Source: an uncultured Ruminiclostridium sp.
GTDB taxonomy: Bacteria > Bacillota > Clostridia > Oscillospirales > Ruminococcaceae
Direction: 5' to 3'
NCBI GenBank assembly: GCA_947594425.1
Contig: CANQED010000001.1
Coordinates: 277,920 to 341,919, forward strand
DNA: 64,000 nucleotides
Both the position numbers and the translations under genes were made by a program. The notes beneath the pieces were generated by a model that was given only the letters and a program-made list of their open reading frames with translations, searched no databases and was not told the origin of the DNA. Positions 34,074 to 42,600 of the stretch are shown piece after piece. Each line of letters begins with the position of its first letter. Position 1 is the first letter of the stretch.

Positions 34074-34670
34074 TTACAGGCTTGCAAAGCGCCTTAATAT
34101 CTCGAGCCCCGTCTCCCCGCTTTTCTCGGGGTGAAACTGGCAGCCGTACACGTTGCCGTTTTGCACCAGCGCGGGCACCTTCATACCATAGCCGCAGTAC
34201 GCCGCGATATACTTATCCTCGGTGTGCGCCGCGTACGAGTGCACAAAGTACACATATTCCCCCGCGCTCTCGCTTAGCAGCGGGCATTTGCCGTTTTTTA
34301 TAAGCTCATTCCACCCTATATGCGGTATAGGCAGTCCTCCCGCGGGCGTCATAAGCTCCACCGTCCCGGGTATCAGCCCGAGCCCGTCAGTCTCGCCGAA
34401 CTCATAGCTTTTATCGAGCAGCATCTGCATACCGAGGCATATCCCCATAAGCGGCTTTAGCTGCGCCTGCCGCTTGATAACGTCGACGAGCCCCGCCTCT
34501 TTAAGCTTTCTCATAGCGTCGGGGAAAGCTCCTACCCCCGGCAGTATCAGCCTGTCCGCCGCCTCGATATCATCACGCTTGCTCGATATCTTATTTTCTA
34601 TCCCGAGGTGGTATAGCGCGTTTTGCACGCTGAACAAATTTCCCGCGCCGTAATCTATTATTACCGTCAT
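34074..34670 (-). CDS. hisH: Imidazole glycerol phosphate synthase, glutaminase subunit
   Basis: 198 residues. Class I amidotransferase: IDYGAGNLFSVQNAL, nucleophile Cys in MGICLGMQ, and CQFHPEKSG with the His and Glu of the triad. It supplies ammonia to HisF. Catalytic residues are intact, in contrast to the GatD-like protein at 62518. Confidence 0.96.
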   Translation of the reverse strand: MTVIIDYGAGNLFSVQNALYHLGIENKISSKRDDIEAADRLILPGVGAFPDAMRKLKEAGLVDVIKRQAQLKPLMGICLGMQMLLDKSYEFGETDGLGLIPGTVELMTPAGGLPIPHIGWNELIKNGKCPLLSESAGEYVYFVHSYAAHTEDKYIAAYCGYGMKVPALVQNGNVYGCQFHPEKSGETGLEILRRFASL

Positions 34671-34681
34671 AATGCCCTTTC

Positions 34682-35257
34682 TTACAGCACGCCCTTTGAC
34701 GACATCAAAGCGCCGCTGTCGTTCTTTACTAAGGCGCGCCTTATCGCGTAGGCGACTGCCTTAAATATAGACTCCGTCTTGTGGTGGTCGTTCTTGCCGT
34801 ATATATTCTTTATATGCAGGGTTATCCCCGCGTTAAAGGCGAACGCGCGGAAAAACTCCTCCGTTAGGCAGTTGTCATACTCCCCCGTCTTATCTGTAGC
34901 AAAATCCGCGTCAAACACAAGATACGGTCTGCCGCTTATATCTGCCGCGCAAAAGGACAACGCCTCGTCCATGGGGACGAAAGCCTCGCCAAAGCGCGCA
35001 ATGCCGCCCTTGTCGCCGAGCGCCTCGGCAAGCGCCTTTCCGAGCACTATGCCCGTATCCTCTACCGTGTGATGTCCGTCCACATTAAGGTCGCCCTTTA
35101 CGCATAGCTTTAGATCAAAGCCGCCGTGTACGCACATCGAGGTCAGCATATGGTCAAAAAATCCTATCCCCGTGCTTATCTCGGTCTTGCCGCTGCCGTA
35201 CGGGGTAAAGTCCGCGCTTATATCCGTCTCGAGTGTCTTTCTTTCAATAACGCTCAT
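34682..35257 (-). CDS. hisB: Imidazoleglycerol-phosphate dehydratase
   Basis: 191 residues, a monofunctional IGPD without the N-terminal phosphatase of enterobacterial HisB. GIGFFDHML, VDGHHTVEDTGI and KNDHHKTESIFKA are the manganese-binding motifs. It dehydrates IGP to imidazole acetol phosphate. Confidence 0.96.
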   Translation of the reverse strand: MSVIERKTLETDISADFTPYGSGKTEISTGIGFFDHMLTSMCVHGGFDLKLCVKGDLNVDGHHTVEDTGIVLGKALAEALGDKGGIARFGEAFVPMDEALSFCAADISGRPYLVFDADFATDKTGEYDNCLTEEFFRAFAFNAGITLHIKNIYGKNDHHKTESIFKAVAYAIRRALVKNDSGALMSSKGVL

Positions 35258-35269
35258 AGCTATTCCTTT

Positions 35270-36322
35270 CTACAGTATCTGCTTTAGCGCCGAGTACAGC
35301 GCGTCCATCTGCTCGTCGGTGCCTACCGTTATCCTGAGATAATCGCTTATCCTCGGCTTGTCCCACCATCTGACATAGATATTCTTCTCTTTAAGCTTAG
35401 TGAAAATTTCCTTAGCGTCGCGCTTATTATGCTTAGCGAACAAAAAGTTAGCCTTAGAGTCGGTAAGCGTAAAGCCGAGCTCGATAAGTCTTTCCTTTGC
35501 CCGCTCTCTGGTAGCTATGATTTGCGCTACCGTCTTTTTAAAATACTCCTCGTCCTTTATCGCCGCCGCGCCGCATATTTGCGATAGGGTGTTCATAGTG
35601 TAAGAGTTTATCGAAAATTTAACGCTGTTAAGGTACCGTATCAGCTTTTCGCTCCCCGCGGCAAAGCCTATCCTCATCCCCGCCATAGAGCGCGATTTAG
35701 AAAAGGTCTGCACCACAAGCAGATTGTCGTATTTTTTTATTAGCCCGATAACGCTTTCAGCGCCGAAGTCCACATACGCCTCGTCGATTATGACCACGCT
35801 GTCACGGTTAGCGGCAATGATACTCTCTATAGTATCCGCGTGAGCACATATCCCCGTCGGAGCGTTGGGGTTGGCGATAACTACCCCGCCGTTCTCGCCG
35901 AAATAATCCTCGGCAGACAGGGAAAAGTCCTCCCTCAGCGGCACCGTCTTGTACGGTATGCCGTACACCTGAGCCCACACCTCATAGAATGAGTAGGTTA
36001 TATCGGGGAAAAGTATCGGCCTATCCGACTTAAAAAAGGTCAAGAACGCCATAGACAGCACATCGTCCGAGCCTACGCCTACGAATAGATTTGCTTTATC
36101 CAGCCCGTACCTCTTAGCAAGCCCCTCTACCAGCTCGTCACAGCTGATGCTCGGGTACAGCCTCAGCCTGTCCGCGTCCGCCTGCTCGAGCGCCCTTTTG
36201 ACAAGAGGCGACGGCGGGTAGGGGTTCTCATTTGTATTAAGCTTTATCACGCCGCTTTGCGTGGGCTGTTCGCCGGGGGTATACGGCGTTACGCGGCGGA
36301 CGTTTTGCTCCCAGCCGCTCAT
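35270..36322 (-). CDS. hisC: Histidinol-phosphate aminotransferase
   Basis: 350 residues, fold-type I. IKLNTNENPYPPSP at the N-terminus, ANPNAPTG, DEAYVDF and the PLP lysine in TFSKSRSMAGMRIGFA. It transaminates imidazole acetol phosphate with glutamate. Overlaps hisD by four bases. Confidence 0.94.
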   Translation of the reverse strand: MSGWEQNVRRVTPYTPGEQPTQSGVIKLNTNENPYPPSPLVKRALEQADADRLRLYPSISCDELVEGLAKRYGLDKANLFVGVGSDDVLSMAFLTFFKSDRPILFPDITYSFYEVWAQVYGIPYKTVPLREDFSLSAEDYFGENGGVVIANPNAPTGICAHADTIESIIAANRDSVVIIDEAYVDFGAESVIGLIKKYDNLLVVQTFSKSRSMAGMRIGFAAGSEKLIRYLNSVKFSINSYTMNTLSQICGAAAIKDEEYFKKTVAQIIATRERAKERLIELGFTLTDSKANFLFAKHNKRDAKEIFTKLKEKNIYVRWWDKPRISDYLRITVGTDEQMDALYSALKQIL

Positions 36323-37614
36323 TGCTTTTGCTCCTCAAATCTCACCGCTATGGCGTTTGCGTGAGCGGTAAGGCTTTCGCGCCGCGCCATGAGCATAATA
36401 TCCTCTTTAGCCGAATACAACGCGTCGCGGGTATAGTATATGTAGCTTGATTTTTTGATAAAGCTGTCCACCGACAGCGGGGAGAAAAATCTCGCGGTGC
36501 CGCCTGTCGGCAAAACGTGATTAGGTCCCGCAAAATAGTCGCCGAGCGGCTCGGGCGAATATTCGCCCAAGAACAGCGACCCGCAGTTTACAAGCTTTCC
36601 TATATATTCGAGCGGCGAGCGCACAAGCACCTCAAGGTGCTCGGGGGCTATCTCGTTAGCTAAATTGCACGCGCTGTCCATATCGCGGCATACTATTATC
36701 GCGCCGTTATTTTCAATAGCGGTCTCAATTATTTCCTTACGCGAGAGCAGGGCGGTCTGCCGCTCTATCTCCTTTGCGGTCTTTTCGGCAAGCTCTTCGT
36801 CGGTCGTCACCATAACGCACCCCGCAAGCCTGTCATGCTCTGCCTGTGAAAGCAGGTCTGCCGCCGCGTAAACCGGATCGGCGCTGTCGTCGGCGAGCAC
36901 TAGCACCTCGCTCGGTCCCGCTATCATATCTATATCCACCGTGCCGTAAAGCTGTTTTTTCGCCGTGGCGACAAATATATTACCGGGTCCCACTATCTTA
37001 GACACCTTAGGTATGCTCTCGGTACCGTAGGCGAGCGCCGCAACCGCCTGCGCTCCGCCGCACAAAAATATTCTGTCCACCCCGCATACAGCCGCAGCGG
37101 TGAGTATATCCTTATTAGCCGTGCCGTCCTTTTGCGGCGGGGTGACCATTATTATTTCGCCTACGCCCGCTATCTTGGCGGGGATGGCGTTCATAAGCAC
37201 CGAGGAGAACAGCGCCGCCGTGCCGCCCGGCACATACAGCCCGACCCTGTCGAGCCCTCTTACCCTTTGCCCGAGTATACAGCCGCTGTCGTCGGTCATC
37301 ATATAGCCGTTTTGCTTTTGCCGTTCGTGAAATTTAGTGATATTCTCCACGCTGTTAAGTATAGCGTCGACAAAATCCTTATCCGCCTCGGTCAGCGCGT
37401 CGTTTATCATATCCCTCGGCACCTCATAGCAAACAGGGTTTTGGCAGTCGAATTTAGCGGTATATTCCTTTACCGCGTCGTCGCCCCTGTCCGCTACGTC
37501 GGCAAGTATAGCGGCTACCGTTTTTTCTATGCTTTCGTCGGAGCCGCCCGCTCGCCTTTTCAGCGCGTCGGTAAACTGCTTTATTTCGTCTGCCGTTTTA
37601 ATTATCTTTATCAT
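36319..37614 (-). CDS. hisD: Histidinol dehydrogenase
   Basis: 431 residues. IAGPSEVLVLADDSADPVYAAADLLSQAEHD is abbreviated here by its ends IAGPSEVLVL and LLSQAEHD; with HLEVLV, NHVLPTGG and PLGDYFAGPN it gives the zinc site and catalytic His of HisD. It oxidises histidinol to histidine with two NAD+. The start overlaps the hisG stop by one base. Confidence 0.95.
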   Translation of the reverse strand: MIKIIKTADEIKQFTDALKRRAGGSDESIEKTVAAILADVADRGDDAVKEYTAKFDCQNPVCYEVPRDMINDALTEADKDFVDAILNSVENITKFHERQKQNGYMMTDDSGCILGQRVRGLDRVGLYVPGGTAALFSSVLMNAIPAKIAGVGEIIMVTPPQKDGTANKDILTAAAVCGVDRIFLCGGAQAVAALAYGTESIPKVSKIVGPGNIFVATAKKQLYGTVDIDMIAGPSEVLVLADDSADPVYAAADLLSQAEHDRLAGCVMVTTDEELAEKTAKEIERQTALLSRKEIIETAIENNGAIIVCRDMDSACNLANEIAPEHLEVLVRSPLEYIGKLVNCGSLFLGEYSPEPLGDYFAGPNHVLPTGGTARFFSPLSVDSFIKKSSYIYYTRDALYSAKEDIMLMARRESLTAHANAIAVRFEEQKQ

Positions 37615-38261
37615 CAGTCTATTTCTCCTTTATGCTTTTCCGCCTTTTCTACAAGCCGCTCTATGGCGGCCTTTTTCAATTTCATACTTACGGGGTTTAC
37701 TATTATCCTCGCGGATATGGGCAAAACGTCCTCGTACACCTCAAGCCCGTTTTCTTTAAGAGTAGTGCCCGTTTCCACAATGTCCACTATCCCGTGCGAC
37801 AGCCCGAGCAGGGGAGCCAATTCCACCGAGCCCTCTATCTTTACTATATCCACGTCCATACCCTTGCCCTCGAAAAATCTGCGGGTGACGTTAGGGTACT
37901 TTGTAGCCACTGTCTTTATGCCTACTCCCGCATAAAAGTCCTCGCCCTTTTTCCCCGCGAGGGCAAATCTGCACGCTCCAAAGCCGAGGTCGCACACCTC
38001 GAAATAGCTGCCTTGGTGCTCTTCTATCGTGTCCTTTCCCACAACTCCCATATCGCATACGCCGTGCTCTACATATGTAATTACGTCCGCCGCCTTAGCG
38101 AGCACCACGTCTATACCGCTGCCCGGGATATCGAGGATAAGCCGTCTGCCCTTGCTCTTAAGCTCGCTTACGTCAAATCCCGCCCTCTCGAACAGCGCGA
38201 CGGTATTCTTTTCAAGCCTGCCCTTTGTTAAGGCAATGCGTATTTTACTGTTGTCTGCCAT
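37614..38261 (-). CDS. hisG: ATP phosphoribosyltransferase, short form
   Basis: 215 residues from the ATG at 38261 (AAGGAAAAG upstream). IALTKGRLEKNTVALFERAGF, the PRPP loop around GIVDIVETGTTLKENGL, and the lack of the C-terminal ACT-like domain mark the short HisG, which needs HisZ for activity and histidine feedback. First step of the pathway. Confidence 0.95.
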   Translation of the reverse strand: MADNSKIRIALTKGRLEKNTVALFERAGFDVSELKSKGRRLILDIPGSGIDVVLAKAADVITYVEHGVCDMGVVGKDTIEEHQGSYFEVCDLGFGACRFALAGKKGEDFYAGVGIKTVATKYPNVTRRFFEGKGMDVDIVKIEGSVELAPLLGLSHGIVDIVETGTTLKENGLEVYEDVLPISARIIVNPVSMKLKKAAIERLVEKAEKHKGEID

Positions 38262-38271
38262 ATTCTTTTCC

Positions 38272-39468
38272 TTACACATCTATATGTTCTATGTTTGTGC
38301 CGATAAAGGCGTCTATGCGCTTTATCCCGCGCACCGCGGCATAGTCCTTAGCGCCGCTTAGCGTCTGCCCGTCATAATACTCCGCTGTCAGCCCCTTATC
38401 TGTCAGCTCGGCACAATGAAGTATCCCCTCGATAAGGCTGTCCTCGTCGGCGAAAATCAATACCTCGGGCTTTGTTATCTCCTCGGTAAAATGCACCGCG
38501 TCCGCTATCGCGTTTATATTAGCGGCAAAGCCGACGGCGGCCGCCGCTTTCCCGCCAAAGCTGTCTATAAGCGTATCGTATCTTCCTCCCGATATGACCG
38601 CCTGACCGTATTCTTCAATATATCCTCTGAATATGATACCCGTATAATAGTCCGCCTTGCTGACAAGGCCTAAATCTACCGTTATCCTGTCGCGGCTCGC
38701 TATCCTGCATAGCTGCTCGTACGTCTGCCTAAACTCGGCAAGGTCTCCGAGCAGCTCGTCATAGCTGAAAAGCTCTTTCGCCTTATCGAGCACCTCGCCC
38801 GAGCCGAAAAGCGTCGGCAGGCACAGCAGCATATCCGCCGCCCCTTTAAGCTCTGTCCCCTCGTATACCGAGAGAGCTTTTTTCAGCTCGGGGGTGTTTT
38901 TGTTCTTGATTAGCGTCCTGACATTCTCGTCGTCCTCTATGCCGAGTATGCGTATCAGCCGCTTGTAAAAGCTGTTGTTGCCCAGCTCTAACCTCGCCGT
39001 CTTGCTGTTGAACGAGTCGAGCACCCTCGCCGCGAGCGCGAGCGCCTCGAGATCCGACCTGCGCTTTTCTCCGCCGATTATCTCTATCCCGCTTTGCCGT
39101 ATCTCGTCGTCACGCCCCGCCATCTTGGGGTTAGAGCGGTATATATTCTGACAATAAAATAATTTCAGCGGCAAAACGCTGTCTTTCAGCCTTGTCGCGG
39201 CTATCCTCGCTATCGGCAAGGTGCTGTCGGGTCTAAGTACCATAAGCCGCCCCTTTTCGTCGGTCAGCTTGTACATAGACTCTTGGCGAAAGCTGCGGGT
39301 CTTGTTATTGAATACGTCGTAAAACTCCAACGCGGGGGTAATGACCTCGCTGTAGCCGTACGACATAAACAGACCGCGCAGCTTATCCTCCGCGCTCTTT
39401 ATCGCGGAACATTCTTCAAATAACAGATCTCTCGTCCCCTCGGGGGTAATAAGATCGCAGCTTTTCAT
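38272..39468 (-). CDS. hisZ: ATP phosphoribosyltransferase regulatory subunit
   Basis: 398 residues resembling the catalytic core of histidyl-tRNA synthetase (TPEGTRDLLFEE, motif 2 region FRQESMYKL, LEFYDVF) without the anticodon-binding domain, as in HisZ. It forms a hetero-octamer with short HisG. First gene of the operon; AGGAG precedes the ATG. The C-terminal 80 residues are divergent. Confidence 0.92.
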   Translation of the reverse strand: MKSCDLITPEGTRDLLFEECSAIKSAEDKLRGLFMSYGYSEVITPALEFYDVFNNKTRSFRQESMYKLTDEKGRLMVLRPDSTLPIARIAATRLKDSVLPLKLFYCQNIYRSNPKMAGRDDEIRQSGIEIIGGEKRRSDLEALALAARVLDSFNSKTARLELGNNSFYKRLIRILGIEDDENVRTLIKNKNTPELKKALSVYEGTELKGAADMLLCLPTLFGSGEVLDKAKELFSYDELLGDLAEFRQTYEQLCRIASRDRITVDLGLVSKADYYTGIIFRGYIEEYGQAVISGGRYDTLIDSFGGKAAAAVGFAANINAIADAVHFTEEITKPEVLIFADEDSLIEGILHCAELTDKGLTAEYYDGQTLSGAKDYAAVRGIKRIDAFIGTNIEHIDV

Positions 39469-39501
39469 TCTCCTGCCCCTTTGTTCTGTATATATTTCGC
39501 T

Positions 39502-39521
39502 TTAGCGTGCTAATACGCTAA
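39502..39521. promoter_or_regulatory. Inverted repeat in the his leader (candidate operator)
   Basis: TTAGCGT-GCTAAT-ACGCTAA, 7-bp arms, between the his promoter and hisZ and about 27 bases downstream of -10. The leader of about 75 bases is too short for a T-box, so a repressor site is the more natural reading. Confidence 0.45.
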
Positions 39522-39547
39522 TGTGATAACGTGATATCATGCTAAAT

Positions 39548-39576
39548 AGTTTAACACATTCTTCCCTCTTTGTCAA
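39548..39576 (-). promoter_or_regulatory. Promoter of the histidine operon
   Basis: Minus strand: TTGACA (39571-39576), 17-bp spacer, TAAACT (39548-39553). Confidence 0.75.
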
Positions 39577-39604
39577 GAGTGGATTTTAATTTTTATCAAC
39601 TTTA

Positions 39605-42600
39605 TTAAAAGAACGACAGCTGTGCCGACTGAGGTAGATCGCCGAACACGTTCATATCGTACAGCTTTTGTATCACCGTCGAATTAAGTCCCGACAGCGT
39701 CTGTATGTCGTCCACGCAGATGTACTCGCCGTTATCGAGCACCTCTTTGAGCTTAAACGCGGCGTTTTCTCCGCAGCCCTCGACCGCGAGGAACGGCAGC
39801 CGTAAATTGCCGTCCTCAATGGCATATGTAGCCGCCTCGGACTTTTTATAATCTACGGGCAAAAAGCTTATCCCGCGCAAATTCATCTCGTATATAAGCT
39901 GTAACGCGTCGAGCATAGACTTGTCCTTAGGCGACGCGTCGGGGCTGGACTGGATAAGCTGTATCTTTCTGCGCACAGCGTCCTTTCCGCCCAGCACGGT
40001 CGGCACGTCTATATTCTCGGTATGCTTTGTAAGCACCGCGGAATAAAACTCCGACGGATAGTACACCTTAAACCACGCAAGCTTTACCGCTCCCGTGACA
40101 TATGCGGCGGCGTGCGCCTTAGGAAACATATACTTTATCTTTTTACAGCTCTCCACATACCAGTCGGGGACGTCGTTATCCTTAAACGCCTGATATATCT
40201 CTTCGTTGAACGCCTTTTTCGCCTTGCCCTTGCGGGTAAGCTCCATTATATCGAACGCAAGCTTAGGCTTTACGCCCTTTTGCATAAGATATACCATTAT
40301 ATCGTCACGGCAGCCTATTACCTCGGATATGGTGCAGGTGCCGTTTGTGATAAGCTCCTGCGCGTTGCCGAGCCATACGTCGGTGCCGTGCGACAGCCCC
40401 GATATCTGCAGCAGGTCGGAGAACTTTTTCGGCTGCGCGTCCTTAAGCATTTGCAGCGTAAACGACGTGCCGAACTCGGGTATGCCGTATGTGCCGCTCG
40501 TCGCGCCGAGCTCCTCGGCGGATATACCGAGCGGCTCGGTGGATGTGAACAGCTTCATTACCTTTTCGTCCGAGGTGGGAACGTCCGCTATCTTTATCCC
40601 CGTCATATCCTCAAGGTGCTTGTAGAGTGTCGGCACATCGTGACCGAGCTCGTCGAGCTTTAATATAGTATCATGCAGCGCATGGAAGTCAAAGTGCGTA
40701 GTTATCATATCGCTCTCCGACTTATCGGCGGGGTGCTGTACGGCGGTAAAGTCATACACCTCATAATCGCTCGGCACGACGACCATTCCGCCGGGGTGCT
40801 GAGATGTGGTGCGCTTTACTCCCACACAGCCCGCCGCGAGACGCTGTATCTCGGTCTGCGGGGCGGTCATACCGCGCTGCTCTAACCATTTACGGACAAA
40901 AGCCTCAGCGGTCTTTTCCTGCACCGCCGATATCGTCCCCGCCTTAAAGACGTGATCCTTACCGAAAAGATCCTCGGTATAGCGGTGCACCTTGCCCTGC
41001 ACCTCGCCCGAGAAGTTAAGGTCGATATCCGGCGACTTGTCCCCGTCAAAGCCGAGGAACGTTTCAAAAGGTATATCGTGCCCGTCGCGTATCATATCCT
41101 CGCCGCATACGGGGCATTTTTTGGGCGGCAGGTCATAGCCGCTCGCATAGCTTCCGTCGGTGATAAATTCATTGTGGCGGCACTTTTGACAGCGATAGTG
41201 CGGCGGCAGGGGGTTTACCTCCGATATTCCCGACATTATTGCCACCAGCGACGAGCCGACCGACCCTCTCGAGCCTACAAGATAGCCGTTAGACTCGCTG
41301 AACGCCACAAGCTTTTGCGCTATCATATACAGTACGCCGAAGCCGTGCTTTATGATAGAATTAAGCTCCTTTTCAAGCCTTGTCTGCACTATCTCGGGCA
41401 ATTCGTCGCCGTACCACGCGTGCGCGCGCGTCCAGCACAGCTGCTGCAATTCATCGTCCGCGCCCTCGATATGCGGCGGATATGTCCCTTTAGGTATCGG
41501 GCGCACCCGCTCTATGCTGTCCGCTATTTTCTGCGGATTGGTCACTACTACCTCAAAAGCCTTTTCCTCTCCGAGATAGGCAAACTCGTCGAGCATCTCG
41601 CGCGTCGTCCTAAAATACAGCGGCGCCTGCACGCTCGCGTCCGTATAGCCCTGCCCCGCCTGCAATATCTCGCGGAACACGCTGTCCTCGGGGTCTTTAA
41701 AATGCACGTCGCAGGTAGCCACGACGGGCTTTCCGAGCTTCTCGCCGAGGGCTACTATCTTGCGGTTTATCTCCTTTAGCTCCTCCTCGCTTGCGACATA
41801 TCCGCCGCGCACAAGGAACATATTATTGCCGATAGGCTGTATCTCAAGATAGTCATAATACGACGCTATCTCCTCTATCCTCTCCTGCGGCGCTTTTTCG
41901 CGTATCGCGCGGTACAATTCTCCCGCCTCGCACGCGCTTCCGAGTATAAGCCCCTCGCGGCAGGTATCGAGCAATGAGCGCGGTATCCTCGGCTTTTTAT
42001 AAAAATAATCAAGGTTGGACGCGGAGATAAGCTTGTACAGGTTTTTAAGCCCCGCCTGATTTTTAACAAGTATTATCTGGTGATAGCTCGGCAGCTTTTT
42101 GGGGTCGGTCTTGCCGAAGAGGTCGTTCAGCTCGCCTATGTACCTATACTCATGCTCTTTTCTTATATCCGCCGTGATATGCTGATATATCATACACAGC
42201 ATTTCCGCGTCGGCTACCGCCCTGTGATGCTCAAAATCGCCGAGGTCATAATACTTGGCTATGGTGTCGAGCTTGTAGTTTTTAAGTCCCGACAGCACCG
42301 CCTTAGATATAGCGAGAGTATCTGCGACGGGGTTAGTAAATTCCAGTCCCGCTCTCTCGGCGGCGGAACGTATAAACGACACGTCAAAAGCCGCGTTGTG
42401 CGCTACAACGACATTTCCCCCGCAAAAGTCCAAAAACGCCTTTACCGCCTCCGCCTCGCTCGGAGCGGACATGACCATATCGTCGGTAATACCCGTAAGC
42501 TCGCTTATCGCGGACGAAATCGGCATACCGGGGTCGACAAATGTAGAAAACTTGTCCACTATCTCCATATTTTTCAGCTTTACCGCGCCTATCTCGGTAA

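Noticed and set aside
39469..39604. T-box riboswitch upstream of hisZ
   Set aside because: The leader is only about 75 bases and lacks the T-box sequence and a specifier stem-terminator arrangement.
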